The notes beneath the pieces were generated by a model. That model worked only from the letters and a program-made list of their open reading frames with translations, did no database searches and had not been told where the DNA came from. A stretch of DNA of 35,992 bases from a virus. The position numbers and the translations under genes were made by a program. The stretch is taken from positions 1 to 35,992 of the IMG/VR virus record IMGVR_UViG_3300027972_000033; one strand, written 5' to 3'. Below, piece by piece: positions 1 through 6,881 of the stretch; position 1 is the stretch's first letter, and each line of letters begins with the position of its first letter.

Positions 1-347
1 ATTTGCCAAAGGAAGTATGCGTCGAAGTTTTCTTCGTTCTTATTGGTTAGCCATTCCTCATAAAGCGGGTCGGTTAAATCCGATATTCGTTTCTTCATAA
101 TGTGAAATTCATTATGGCATGGTTCGCAAAGCGTCACCAAGTTCGAATCAGGATACTCCCACGGCTTTGCATCTCGCTTATATTTCAGGTGGTGTACGTT
201 GAGTTCTGTTGTTTTGTCACCGCAACGCCTGCACCGGAACATATCTAGTTCCATTATGCGTAGTCTTGTTTTCTGCCAGCGCGGGTCTTTGTACTGTGCT
301 GAAAACTCAGCGGTTGCCGATTGCGTCTTGTGCTTCGTTTGTGTCAT
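1..347 (-). CDS. HNH endonuclease, cut by the left edge
   Basis: Begins at ATG 345-347, with AAGGAG six bases upstream (354-359), and reads open for 115 codons to the window edge. The protein has a CxxC knuckle (RCRRCG), then HH (NVHHLKYK), then NLVTLCEPCH. This is the Cys4-supported HNH (beta-beta-alpha metal) nuclease pattern. Phage HNH proteins of this size nick or cleave DNA, often near cos/packaging genes or as free-standing homing enzymes. It follows a train of small genes and its start lies inside the end of the preceding gene. The C-terminus is missing, so a fusion or further domain cannot be excluded. Confidence 0.85.
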   Translation of the reverse strand, partial: MTQTKHKTQSATAEFSAQYKDPRWQKTRLRIMELDMFRCRRCGDKTTELNVHHLKYKRDAKPWEYPDSNLVTLCEPCHNEFHIMKKRISDLTDPLYEEWLTNKNEENFDAYFLWQ

Positions 348-582
348 GTGTATCTCCTTGTGTTACCAGTGTTGTGATGTCGTTCTCAAGGTATCTGAAA
401 GACCGCTTGATAGACGCTATTTGAACGGGTGCAACCGTGTCGCCAAGATAGTCAAGACACTTTGCAATATGCCGATTAAATATGCGTTTCAGCTCGTTTT
501 CCATACATTCCCTGTGATTAGTTTCGTCAAAGCTATTCGTTATTTTTTCCATTGTCAACCCTGTTTCCTTGTTTTTTTGCAT
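307..582 (-). CDS. small protein of unknown function (91 aa)
   Basis: Not recognised. The start at 582 is chosen because AAAGGA lies just upstream and because the preceding gene stops one base before it (TAAGATG), which suggests translational coupling. A longer version from 612 and a shorter one from 552 are possible. The protein is charged and mostly helical-looking (ENELKRIFNRHIAKCL), with no membrane segment. Its end overlaps the start of the HNH gene by 41 bases. Confidence 0.6.
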   Translation of the reverse strand: MQKNKETGLTMEKITNSFDETNHRECMENELKRIFNRHIAKCLDYLGDTVAPVQIASIKRSFRYLENDITTLVTQGDTHDTNEAQDAIGNR

Positions 583-583
583 C

Positions 584-712
584 TTAGTCCTTTTCTTCTG
601 ATTCTTTAACATCGCAAGGCATCTCGCAAGCCTCGCAAACGTAGTAATGCGTTACCGTTCCTGCAACGTAAACAGACGCGCCGCAACAGGCAGATACTTT
701 GTCTATGCTCAT
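584..712 (-). CDS. Cys-rich mini-protein (42 aa)
   Basis: Starts at ATG 710-712, overlapping the stop of the upstream gene (ATGA), and stops one base before the next start. Six cysteines are arranged as CC near the N-terminus and CEACEMPC near the C-terminus, which suggests a small zinc-binding knuckle of the kind common among phage accessory proteins. Function unknown. The linked stop/start signals on both sides are the main evidence that it is translated. Confidence 0.6.
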   Translation of the reverse strand: MSIDKVSACCGASVYVAGTVTHYYVCEACEMPCDVKESEEKD

Positions 713-909
713 TCGTAACCCTCATCAAATAGATAGTCCTCGGTGTCGCAGACATAATCTCGCCTAACCAAAACTTCTCCAGTCACACGGCTGAACTCTG
801 ACATACACCTGCCGCACGTTTTTACATCCGACCGTCTCTTGTTGTTTGTACGCCCCTTATGACCGCACACAGGGCATCTGTATCGGCGGGATGGTAGGTT
901 GTCGGTCAT
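709..909 (-). CDS. zinc-ribbon mini-protein (66 aa)
   Basis: Contains CPVCG at residues 12-16 and CGRC about 17 residues later. These are two knuckles of a zinc ribbon followed by an acidic tail (CDTEDYLFDEGYE). Start and stop overlap the neighbouring genes (TAATG upstream, ATGA downstream). The fold points to nucleic-acid or protein binding. No specific role can be read. Confidence 0.65.
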   Translation of the reverse strand: MTDNLPSRRYRCPVCGHKGRTNNKRRSDVKTCGRCMSEFSRVTGEVLVRRDYVCDTEDYLFDEGYE

Positions 910-1082
910 TATATAACCTCTCTATTGCGCATCGCCTTGTACACGTACATGACGGCCTCTTTGCCGTGTAGCATTTCTGCGCTTTGCCCGGTTTTTACAC
1001 CGCGCTTTCTATAATATCCTCCTCCGACATATTCAAACGGAAACAGTACGTCTAAATCTTTTTCATCTACTTCTGATTTCAC
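909..1082 (-). CDS. small protein (57 aa), GTG start
   Basis: Opens at GTG 1080-1082, which overlaps the upstream stop (GTGA), with GGAG seven bases before it. It ends in TAATG shared with the next gene. The sequence includes FPFEYVGGGYYRKRG, then a helical segment (GKEAVMYVYKAM). No family recognised. The call depends on the GTG start and on the coupling at both ends. Confidence 0.5.
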   Translation of the reverse strand: MKSEVDEKDLDVLFPFEYVGGGYYRKRGVKTGQSAEMLHGKEAVMYVYKAMRNREVI

Positions 1083-1249
1083 GGCCTAACTCCTTTTGTT
1101 TTGTATGTATAGGTGAAACGTATTCCACAAAATGGGCAAAACTTTGGCTGTGTTATTTCTTTTGCAACGGAATCAAAACACGGGGTATAAAACACATTCT
1201 TACAGCTATCACAGGTGTTCTCATCGCAGTATGGAACTTTGTCTGTCAT
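1079..1249 (-). CDS. Cys-rich mini-protein (56 aa)
   Basis: Two zinc-knuckle-like pairs: C..CDSC near residues 8-16 and CPFCG near residues 38-42, a treble-clef or ribbon arrangement. The start overlaps the preceding stop (TGATGA) and the stop overlaps the next GTG start. It belongs to the row of coupled small genes at 307-2086. Function unknown. Confidence 0.6.
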   Translation of the reverse strand: MTDKVPYCDENTCDSCKNVFYTPCFDSVAKEITQPKFCPFCGIRFTYTYKTKGVRP

Positions 1250-1410
1250 CACGCCACCTCCACAAACCTATCGCCAAAACCCGCCTTGTCGAACGTCTCA
1301 ACCAGCTTTCCGCGCCGGATGATGATATGCTCTTCCGTTTCGCCGGTCTTAATCCAGCACTTGCCGGACGTAGTATCTAGGTAGATGTGGTCTTCGTAGA
1401 TGTCTTTCAT
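1249..1410 (-). CDS. small protein (53 aa)
   Basis: Starts at ATG 1408-1410 inside the stop of the preceding gene (ATGA) and stops at 1249-1251, overlapping the next start. The protein is hydrophilic (KTGETEEHIIIRRGKLVET) with no recognised motif. The evidence is gene packing and a continuous frame. Confidence 0.5.
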   Translation of the reverse strand: MKDIYEDHIYLDTTSGKCWIKTGETEEHIIIRRGKLVETFDKAGFGDRFVEVA

Positions 1411-1634
1411 ACGTCCGCTCCATCATAGTCAGGGTTCATCATTCTAAAGCCAGCCGTCAATCCGCGCCCAACAGGAAGGTGTGAACATTCATCAAGCTCG
1501 TCGCGCTCGTTCATGCCGTCCCAAAATTGTTGTTTAATAATGTCTTTGGCTTGGTTCCTTGTAAACGCTAGCTTCGTACATTTAGACGCTTCAAGCTCTG
1601 CCGCCGTGTGCTGTGTTCCTGTTTTATGTTTCAT
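1407..1634 (-). CDS. small protein (75 aa)
   Basis: Start placed at ATG 1632-1634 because it overlaps the preceding TGA (ATGA). A longer frame from 1679 lacks this support. Contains a basic helical part (RNQAKDIIKQQFWDGMNERDE, shown only in outline) and an acidic end. No family recognised. Ends by ATGA overlap with the next gene. Confidence 0.5.
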   Translation of the reverse strand: MKHKTGTQHTAAELEASKCTKLAFTRNQAKDIIKQQFWDGMNERDELDECSHLPVGRGLTAGFRMMNPDYDGADV

Positions 1635-2086
1635 GATACGCTCACTATCGAATATTTGTGGATTGTGGCGGGTCTGCAAACGTAAATAGAAAACTCCATT
1701 TCTTTATTTCCGTTTATAATGGCATCAATGTCTTTTTTCGCGGTTTCGTGCTTGTGGTAGATGCTTTGAAAACACGCCCTGGTGCTTCTCGTAAAAACTT
1801 CACTACCAATCGGACGCTCAAAAATAATGTAGTGCTTGTTTGTTTCTGGTATCATAGCCCAATCATCCACATTCTGCGACCAGCAATCTGGACAACAAAG
1901 GTATTCACCTTTTTCAAAATTACCTTCGCACACCATATTGTGCGCCCCGTTCACTTGTCCACAGTCAAGACACTTATATTCTTTTATCGGCATTACATCC
2001 CAAGGCTCGCTAGGTATCGGCAACCCGCAGTCATTACAACACCGTATCGTTGTCCATCCTCTGCTATTTTTAAATTTGCATTTCAT
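1631..2086 (-). CDS. Cys-rich protein with zinc knuckles (151 aa)
   Basis: The start is the second ATG (2086). AAAGG is six bases upstream of it but directly abuts the first ATG. Four CxxC-type pairs are visible in the first 75 residues (CCNDCG, CLDCG, CCPDC and a Cys in NMVCEG), which suggests a double zinc ribbon. The C-terminal half is mixed. It resembles phage regulatory or recombination accessory proteins only in general terms. Function unknown. Confidence 0.6.
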   Translation of the reverse strand: MKCKFKNSRGWTTIRCCNDCGLPIPSEPWDVMPIKEYKCLDCGQVNGAHNMVCEGNFEKGEYLCCPDCWSQNVDDWAMIPETNKHYIIFERPIGSEVFTRSTRACFQSIYHKHETAKKDIDAIINGNKEMEFSIYVCRPATIHKYSIVSVS

Positions 2087-2199
2087 ATTCATCCTTTCAA
2101 AAAGAGCGGAGTCGGCCTCGTTGAGAACCGAGAGTTAGTGAGTCCCTAATTCCAGTAAAGTCCCGTTAACCCTGATATTCTCCGCTTAAATTCATTTTG

Positions 2200-2604
2200 T
2201 TATAAGCCAGCCACCATTTTTTCAATTACCGCGCCTTCAATCCTTGCCGCGCCCTGCCGTGCAAACGCAATCGACGAGTAAACCTTTGCCGTGCTTCTAG
2301 CACCGAACTTGTTGCGATTACTGCGCTGAACGTACTGGAAGCCGCTTCGAATTATGAACTGGCCGCGCTCTGAATCTCGGTGAGTAATTTTATAAACTCG
2401 GTTGTACTCCCTGATCTTGTCTTTGTTCTTTGCGTAGTATGCCGAGTTGTAGGTTTTCTTGTCATACGTTGCGTCACCAACAGGCAGACCAATCTTTTTT
2501 TTATCTCGTGGTGCTTTTGTTTGCGGCTTCGGATTCGCGTCATTGCACTCCGTACACTGGCCGGCAATCAGGTATAGGACGTTTTTTCCGCATGGGCAGA
2601 TCAT
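2200..2604 (-). CDS. small protein with N-terminal CxC/CxxC knuckle (134 aa)
   Basis: Starts in a TAATG overlap with the exonuclease gene, so the two are translationally coupled. The N-terminus has CPCG and CTEC, a short zinc knuckle. The middle is very basic (DKKTYNSAYYAKNKDKIREY), a pattern seen in HNH-associated and DNA-binding phage proteins, but I see no HNH catalytic motif. A DNA-binding accessory to the exonuclease is an inference from position only. Confidence 0.6.
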   Translation of the reverse strand: MICPCGKNVLYLIAGQCTECNDANPKPQTKAPRDKKKIGLPVGDATYDKKTYNSAYYAKNKDKIREYNRVYKITHRDSERGQFIIRSGFQYVQRSNRNKFGARSTAKVYSSIAFARQGAARIEGAVIEKMVAGL

Positions 2605-3542
2605 TATTCAAATCCAATCTTGGTAAAATCACGAGCCTCAAAGATAGCCTGTTCTTCGCGTCCGATAATCTGCTCCGGGATCCCCGTCACGATCACGCCT
2701 TTGTCTTTGTATCCTTCCCACTTGCCTGAAGCGTAGCACTTTCCAAGCTCTGCAAGGTGATATTTAAGTTGCGTCTGCGCCATTCCGAACGTAGCTTCAT
2801 CCAGCGCAATCACCGCGCAATCATTCGGTGCTTGCTTTTCAACCACGACAAACAGGAAGTGCCGTACTGGTTCTTTGCCTTGCTCAATGCGTATCTTGTT
2901 AATCACGGCAAGGTAAAACGCCAGTTGAAGCTGATAGCCGTACTGGTAAATCGCGTTGCTATAGTTGCCGCGTGTCCATGCTTCGATTTCCTGCGTAGTT
3001 TTCAGGTCAACCACTATCGGCTGTCCGACCTTAATCCTGATGCCGCAACGGTTCAACTCTTCTGCCTGTGCGATACTGCAAGCCTCAATAAACCAGTCCG
3101 TCCGGCTCTGCATTGCAAACGCTCCAGCCTGAATACGCCAGCTTACTTCCGCAACCCCATTAGTCAGCAGGATTGCCGCCGTAGGGTTTGCTTTGATTGA
3201 ATCTGCTAGTTCTTCCATAGCCAAGAAGTCAGCGTGCTTTATAAGCCGTTTACCGCTTGCTTCGAGTTCTGCATACGCCGCCTTGCCTTCTTTCGTTCTG
3301 CGGTCTATGTCCTCTGGAATTATGTCATGGTCTGCGTGGAACTTTTCCGGCTCTAAAATCAGTTCGTGAAATGCCGAACCGAACCGCATAGCGTCAGATT
3401 CTTCTCTGACTACATCCTTTGCAATGTACTTGCGGTAAAACAGGTACTTCGATTTGATGAAGTCCTTGATGGTGCTTGTGCTAACAACGGCGTTGCCGTG
3501 ATAAGCGTTGTTACTCTCTCCGATGACCATTCCGTATTGCAT
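2604..3542 (-). CDS. PD-(D/E)XK exonuclease, RecE/ExoVIII-like (312 aa)
   Basis: Matches the phage PDDEXK exonuclease family (exodeoxyribonuclease VIII/RecE-like C-terminal domain). The pattern is an N-terminal ISxSxIKDFxKS-type helix, then AMRFGSAFHELILEPEKF, then the active-site strands VVDLKTTQ (D and K of D-x-K) and the helical QYGYQLQLAFYL, which corresponds to the family's QxxxY. It would resect 5' strands of double-stranded DNA ends to give single strands for annealing. The start at 3542 is set by AAGGAG six bases upstream, which removes 27 residues from the longest frame. The annealing-protein gene lies directly upstream, as expected for a recombination pair. Confidence 0.85.
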   Translation of the reverse strand: MQYGMVIGESNNAYHGNAVVSTSTIKDFIKSKYLFYRKYIAKDVVREESDAMRFGSAFHELILEPEKFHADHDIIPEDIDRRTKEGKAAYAELEASGKRLIKHADFLAMEELADSIKANPTAAILLTNGVAEVSWRIQAGAFAMQSRTDWFIEACSIAQAEELNRCGIRIKVGQPIVVDLKTTQEIEAWTRGNYSNAIYQYGYQLQLAFYLAVINKIRIEQGKEPVRHFLFVVVEKQAPNDCAVIALDEATFGMAQTQLKYHLAELGKCYASGKWEGYKDKGVIVTGIPEQIIGREEQAIFEARDFTKIGFE

Positions 3543-3564
3543 TTGATACTCCTTGTTTAATTTT

Positions 3565-3584
3565 AGGCGGTGGTCGTCCCGCCT
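3565..3584. other. intercistronic hairpin, copy 1
   Basis: AGGCGG pairs with CCGCCT across an 8-base loop, between the stop of the annealing-protein gene and the ribosome binding site of the exonuclease gene. In the gene direction the loop is GACGACCA, almost the same as the loop of the hairpin at 22640-22659. The T-run follows only on the + strand, so this copy is not an obvious terminator for the leftward operon. Confidence 0.55.
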
Positions 3585-3600
3585 TTCTTTTTTAACTATT

Positions 3601-4440
3601 TTATAAAAGCTGTCCGTTGTCAACTTTTTCGGCAGGCTTTTCTGCTTTCACTTCCTGAGGCTTTGCTACTGGGATAATGTCAGTACCATCCTCCGACATG
3701 ATAACAGGGAAAGCCTCGTCAATAGTTGTATCCCCGTCTTTGATTGCATTTTTCAGTCCAGACAGAATCTCAAGATGCTTCCCGCAGATTTCTTTGAACT
3801 CTGTCACGCCGATTGCAACGAGTACACGTTGAGGGTCAATGCCAAGTTTTTTAATCCATCCTGTTGCAAGTTCGCGCCGCTTCTCCAGCGACTTCCCATC
3901 ACCGAACAGCATATCACGGACAGCCTTCTCAACTGGCTTGCAAAGGGCGCGTGGCACGACTTTGAATATCGCGTTACGTTCTGCCTTCGCACAAGCTACA
4001 GAGGCCATTAATGCACGTTGCCGCTCGCTGTATGGCTTGCCGTTCTTATCAACGGTTGATTCTTTATGTTCTGCCGACTTGCGAACGTTCTTTTGCAGGT
4101 CGTGGCAAACTCCCTGCGCGATAACGTATCTGTCTGTCTGCTCGATAATACGCGCACCGGAAATGAGATTTCCATAACAGGCCGAAACGATTTCAGCCAT
4201 ACGAATACTCATGCCCTCTGCGTTTTTACCGCCGCCGACTGGACGAGAATATAGGCATGATTCTGCCACTTCCTCATCCTGCGTTGCCAAGTCCGTCGAA
4301 TCGCGCTGGAACTCAACAATGCTCCTTGGATACGTTTTTGCAGTTACGATCTGCATATCAATGGCGGCTTTTTCAAGTACCATCAATGCGCTTCCAGTGA
4401 TAACTTCCGGTTCATATACTTCTACTTCATTCTCACTCAT
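3601..4440 (-). CDS. probable single-strand annealing protein (recombinase), 279 aa
   Basis: Lies directly upstream of the exonuclease. The middle contains RPVGGGKNAEGMSIRMAEIV and SERQRALMASVACAKAERN, which I associate with a phage recombination-protein family of the Erf/Sak/RecT functional class. The acidic, Pro/Lys-rich tail (residues 250-279) is typical of proteins that contact ssDNA-binding proteins. Its role would be annealing of single strands made by the exonuclease. The class is inferred from context and general resemblance, so the exact family is uncertain. ATGA overlap with the upstream small gene. Confidence 0.6.
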   Translation of the reverse strand: MSENEVEVYEPEVITGSALMVLEKAAIDMQIVTAKTYPRSIVEFQRDSTDLATQDEEVAESCLYSRPVGGGKNAEGMSIRMAEIVSACYGNLISGARIIEQTDRYVIAQGVCHDLQKNVRKSAEHKESTVDKNGKPYSERQRALMASVACAKAERNAIFKVVPRALCKPVEKAVRDMLFGDGKSLEKRRELATGWIKKLGIDPQRVLVAIGVTEFKEICGKHLEILSGLKNAIKDGDTTIDEAFPVIMSEDGTDIIPVAKPQEVKAEKPAEKVDNGQLL

Positions 4441-4649
4441 TCTTCATTCTCCTTTTTCTGTTTCCGTTTATGCTTCCGACCCAACGCCAGCCTGCCACCT
4501 TTGACAAGCTCGCGCATCTCTACTACATTTAACAGCTTTGCCTGCCAGTTCTTTATCTCGCAGATTCTGCGCCGTCCTTCGACTTCATAAAAATCGCAAC
4601 CGCTCATAAGTGCCGAGTAAAAAACCGTGACTGACTTTACCTTCTTCAT
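4437..4649 (-). CDS. small basic protein (70 aa)
   Basis: Coupled by ATGA overlaps at both ends (4649 and 4440). The C-terminus is strongly basic then acidic (GRKHKRKQKKENEE). No family recognised. It is probably part of the early recombination operon. Confidence 0.55.
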   Translation of the reverse strand: MKKVKSVTVFYSALMSGCDFYEVEGRRRICEIKNWQAKLLNVVEMRELVKGGRLALGRKHKRKQKKENEE

Positions 4650-4831
4650 CCTGTCACCGTGGTTGACATTACTACATTACGCCGCGCTTCTACGTGGTCT
4701 TTAAGAATCGCCTCGCAATATGGTGAGAGCTTCATTCCGGCCTTCTTACTTGCCGCCGTTAGCCGCTGTTTCATATCTTGCGAAACGACAACGCCGATCA
4801 TCTCGCGCTTGTCTGTGATTTTTACTGCCAT
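4646..4831 (-). CDS. ribbon-helix-helix-like DNA-binding protein (61 aa)
   Basis: A short protein with a beta strand (MIGVVVSQDM) followed by two predicted helices (KQRLTAASKKAGM and LSPYCEAILKDHV). This is the size and layout of Arc/MetJ/CopG-type repressors. It is the first gene of the leftward operon beside the divergent control region, so it may regulate that region. The fold is inferred from the pattern alone. Confidence 0.6.
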   Translation of the reverse strand: MAVKITDKREMIGVVVSQDMKQRLTAASKKAGMKLSPYCEAILKDHVEARRNVVMSTTVTG

Positions 4832-4924
4832 AAATAAAACCCTTTCGTTAGTTCGGGATAAAGCGTAAACGAGTACGCGGATTATGGCAAGCGATTTTGT
4901 TTAAAAATAATTTAATAAATTATG

Positions 4925-4953
4925 TTGCAATCGGTTTAGCACAAGTTTATCTT
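4925..4953 (+). promoter_or_regulatory. candidate rightward promoter
   Basis: TTGCAA and TATCTT are separated by 17 bases, about 40 bases upstream of the first rightward gene. The surrounding divergent region (4832-4992) is AT-rich and is the only point where the two main transcription directions separate. The match to sigma-70 boxes is moderate. I did not find an equally good leftward promoter. Confidence 0.4.
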
Positions 4954-4992
4954 ATCCACATAAATCAACGCGGGAAGCCGCAGAAGGAGCGA

Positions 4993-5154
4993 ATGAAAGA
5001 CACAAGAATAAACAGAATCAAAATGCAAATCAGGATATGGCTTGCGGTAATGGATTTCCGTCGTGCAATCCGTGACGCTGAAAAACGCAAGCTCAAAAAA
5101 GAGGCTGGAATCTTTGACCTTGACGCTTATAGAATGGGAGATGGTAAGCAATGA
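4993..5154 (+). CDS. small basic protein (53 aa)
   Basis: First gene of the rightward cluster. ATG 4993-4995 is preceded by AAGGAG at a short distance. A longer frame from 4897 would run back through the promoter region. The protein is basic and helical (MQIRIWLAVMDFRRAIRDAE), and its stop overlaps the start of the lysozyme gene (ATGA). Function unknown. Confidence 0.5.
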   Translation: MKDTRINRIKMQIRIWLAVMDFRRAIRDAEKRKLKKEAGIFDLDAYRMGDGKQ

Positions 5155-6341
5155 AGCACATCATTATATCACTAGCAATGACCGTTCTCGTTCCGTCCTG
5201 TGCGCCTGCGATTACTAACGCCGAATTGGATAGACTGATTCCGGCTTTGATTCAGGTTGAGTCTGGTGGAAACGATAGCGCGGTTGGGGACTTTGAAGAA
5301 ATCCTTTTGCTTGACAATAGCGTAATGCCGTTGGTATGCTACGAAGAACAATTGGAGGATATATGCAATGTAAAATATGCACAGCAAACAAACCCGAATC
5401 ATCTTTCCATAGTCATTATGATAAAAAACGGGGGAAGCGATACTACAAAAAAACCTGTTCCGAATGTGTTGAGTCCGAAAGAAAAAGAAAAATGCTCGCA
5501 AACCCAAAACTTGCAGAACGTAAAAGGCAATCTACAAAGAAAAGACGCGATAAATACCCAGAAAAAGTTAGATCAGAAAAACGAGCCTCTTACTACAGAA
5601 ACAGGAAAAAAATCAACGAGATGGCAAGGGAAAAACTTAGACAAAAAAGGATTTCAAACCCAGAATGGTGGGAGTCAGAAAAAACTAGACTCAGATCATA
5701 CGGTACAAAGAACCAATCTAAACGATCAAAAGAACAATATCTCATATCCCTATGGCTTAAACAAACAGCCGGAGGATGCTGCTCTATCTGCGGGAATGAC
5801 TCGGATTTGCGGATATTACAATGGCACCACACAGATCCTTTATCTAAAAATAAACAATTCAATACAGGTGAGCTTAGATTTAACAGAGCTTCTTTCCGAA
5901 CAATCAATAAAATTATCGAAGAGCGAAACAAATGTATCCTGCTGTGTCCTAATTGCCACTCAACTATACACGCTGATTCAAGAGATAGGTTTGAAAAATG
6001 GCCAAACTCAATTCCCGTTGATCTTCCAGAAAGAATTAAAAGCGGGCTTTTTCTATATGCCGGAATCAACATACAAGATAAAAACAAAGTATGCTAGAGC
6101 GGTAGGTTGCCTCCAGATTTGGCCTGTAATGGTCAAGGACGTTAACCGTATCACGGCATCAAAGTACACGCTTGCTGACCGCTACAACCGGCAGAAAAGC
6201 ATTGCGATATGCCGCGCCTATATGAGTCACTACGGCAAGCGATGGACGATTGAACAGGCGGCTAGACACTGGAACTCTGGCCCATCTACAACAAAGGTAA
6301 CGGATAAGTATTGGAACAAGGTAAGAAAGGAACTGAAATGA
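5151..6341 (+). CDS. lysozyme/transglycosylase gene interrupted in frame by an HNH element
   Basis: The 5' part (5151 to about 5292) encodes a signal peptide and the SLT/goose-lysozyme-like start with the catalytic glutamate in IQVESGGNDSAVGD. The 3' part (about 6094-6341) continues as RAVGCLQIWPVMVKDVNRI, then a helical tail with AARHWNSGPST, as in this enzyme family. Between them lie about 800 bases that contain an HNH gene in another frame. The lysozyme frame stays open through the insert, so unspliced translation would give 396 residues with about 265 meaningless ones. Joined parts would give about 130 residues. The role would be peptidoglycan cleavage at lysis or entry. Confidence 0.75.
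   Translation: MKHIIISLAMTVLVPSCAPAITNAELDRLIPALIQVESGGNDSAVGDFEEILLLDNSVMPLVCYEEQLEDICNVKYAQQTNPNHLSIVIMIKNGGSDTTKKPVPNVLSPKEKEKCSQTQNLQNVKGNLQRKDAINTQKKLDQKNEPLTTETGKKSTRWQGKNLDKKGFQTQNGGSQKKLDSDHTVQRTNLNDQKNNISYPYGLNKQPEDAALSAGMTRICGYYNGTTQILYLKINNSIQVSLDLTELLSEQSIKLSKSETNVSCCVLIATQLYTLIQEIGLKNGQTQFPLIFQKELKAGFFYMPESTYKIKTKYARAVGCLQIWPVMVKDVNRITASKYTLADRYNRQKSIAICRAYMSHYGKRWTIEQAARHWNSGPSTTKVTDKYWNKVRKELK
5293..6093 (+). mobile_element. HNH-bearing insertion in lysozyme gene, probable intron (limits approximate)
   Basis: The proposed limits join GACT to CTAGAGCG, giving GD-S-RAVG across the junction. They leave a U before and a G at the end, as group I introns require, and make the insert 801 bases (a multiple of three). 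Other junctions within about 10 bases are possible. I could not find a convincing group I P3-P8 core. Only about 70 bases precede the HNH start, and the HNH stop (6095-6097) lies just past the proposed end. The insert is notably A-rich compared with its host gene. Confidence 0.45.
5363..6097 (+). CDS. HNH homing-type endonuclease (244 aa)
   Basis: Start placed at ATG 5363, with GGAGG four bases upstream. ATG 5336 is in the same frame but has no clear ribosome binding site. The N-terminus has a CxxC pair and a second Cys pair (MQCKIC, CSECVE), followed by a long Lys/Arg-rich helix (residues 35-95). The HNH core is CSICGNDSDL, LQWHHTDP, NKIIEERNKCILLCPNCHSTIH: two zinc Cys pairs, paired His, Asn and terminal His. 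This architecture is typical of intron-borne or free-standing phage homing endonucleases. The A-rich codon use differs from its neighbours and points to transfer. Confidence 0.85.
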   Translation: MQCKICTANKPESSFHSHYDKKRGKRYYKKTCSECVESERKRKMLANPKLAERKRQSTKKRRDKYPEKVRSEKRASYYRNRKKINEMAREKLRQKRISNPEWWESEKTRLRSYGTKNQSKRSKEQYLISLWLKQTAGGCCSICGNDSDLRILQWHHTDPLSKNKQFNTGELRFNRASFRTINKIIEERNKCILLCPNCHSTIHADSRDRFEKWPNSIPVDLPERIKSGLFLYAGINIQDKNKVC

Positions 6342-6592
6342 GCAACTACAACGACACATCAAAACTGCCAGTATGCGACAAGCATCGGCACGAGATAATC
6401 AACCATGCGTTGCGCGAAGAGGTTATCCCTCTTACCGTTGGCATGAAGCTGGAGCAGACCGTGGAGGAGTTGCGGGAGGCGTTGAGAAAAATAGCAGACT
6501 GCTATTACGACGACGTATTGACAGAAACAGTAAAACAAAGAAGCATCGCGGTGAAAGCCATCGCCGAAACGGAGGCCAGCCATGAAATTTAG
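6338..6592 (+). CDS. small protein (84 aa)
   Basis: ATG 6338 overlaps the lysozyme stop (ATGA) and follows AAAGGA by six bases, which favours it over the longer frame from 6311. The protein has a central amphipathic helix (LEQTVEELREALRKIADCYY). No family recognised. It overlaps the next gene by 11 bases. Confidence 0.6.
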   Translation: MSNYNDTSKLPVCDKHRHEIINHALREEVIPLTVGMKLEQTVEELREALRKIADCYYDDVLTETVKQRSIAVKAIAETEASHEI

Positions 6593-6881
6593 CGACTTAA
6601 CACCGGAGCAGGTTCGGGAAATCTGCGGCAAAATGAGAGCCCTTGAAAAAATAGACGACGCAGGATACTGCCCAAACTACCCCTACAGCAAGGACGCAAT
6701 GACCCCGATCATCGAGGGGATGACGTACAGCACAGAACTGTACCGCTATCATTCATATTTAACAGCTATGTTCGAAGCATCAGTCGGAGAGTACGCTTAT
6801 GTTAAAATGCTCACAGCCACCGCTAACCAGCAGTTCGTCGCGGCGGCGTTGGCGTTAAACTTGGTGAAGGAGACAAAATGA
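6582..6881 (+). CDS. small protein (99 aa)
   Basis: Begins MKFSDLTPEQVREICGKM. No recognised domain, no membrane segment. The end overlaps the next start by ATGA. It belongs to the tightly packed rightward set. Confidence 0.55.
   Translation: MKFSDLTPEQVREICGKMRALEKIDDAGYCPNYPYSKDAMTPIIEGMTYSTELYRYHSYLTAMFEASVGEYAYVKMLTATANQQFVAAALALNLVKETK

Noticed and set aside
5593-6087. Minus-strand open frame inside the HNH gene
   Set aside because: Hydrophobic Leu/Phe/Ser product typical of the complement of a Lys-rich gene. No ribosome site.
5293-6093. Firm call of a group I intron
   Set aside because: Junction bases fit, but I could not identify P3-P8 core pairings or a convincing P1, so it is left as a probable intron of unknown type.
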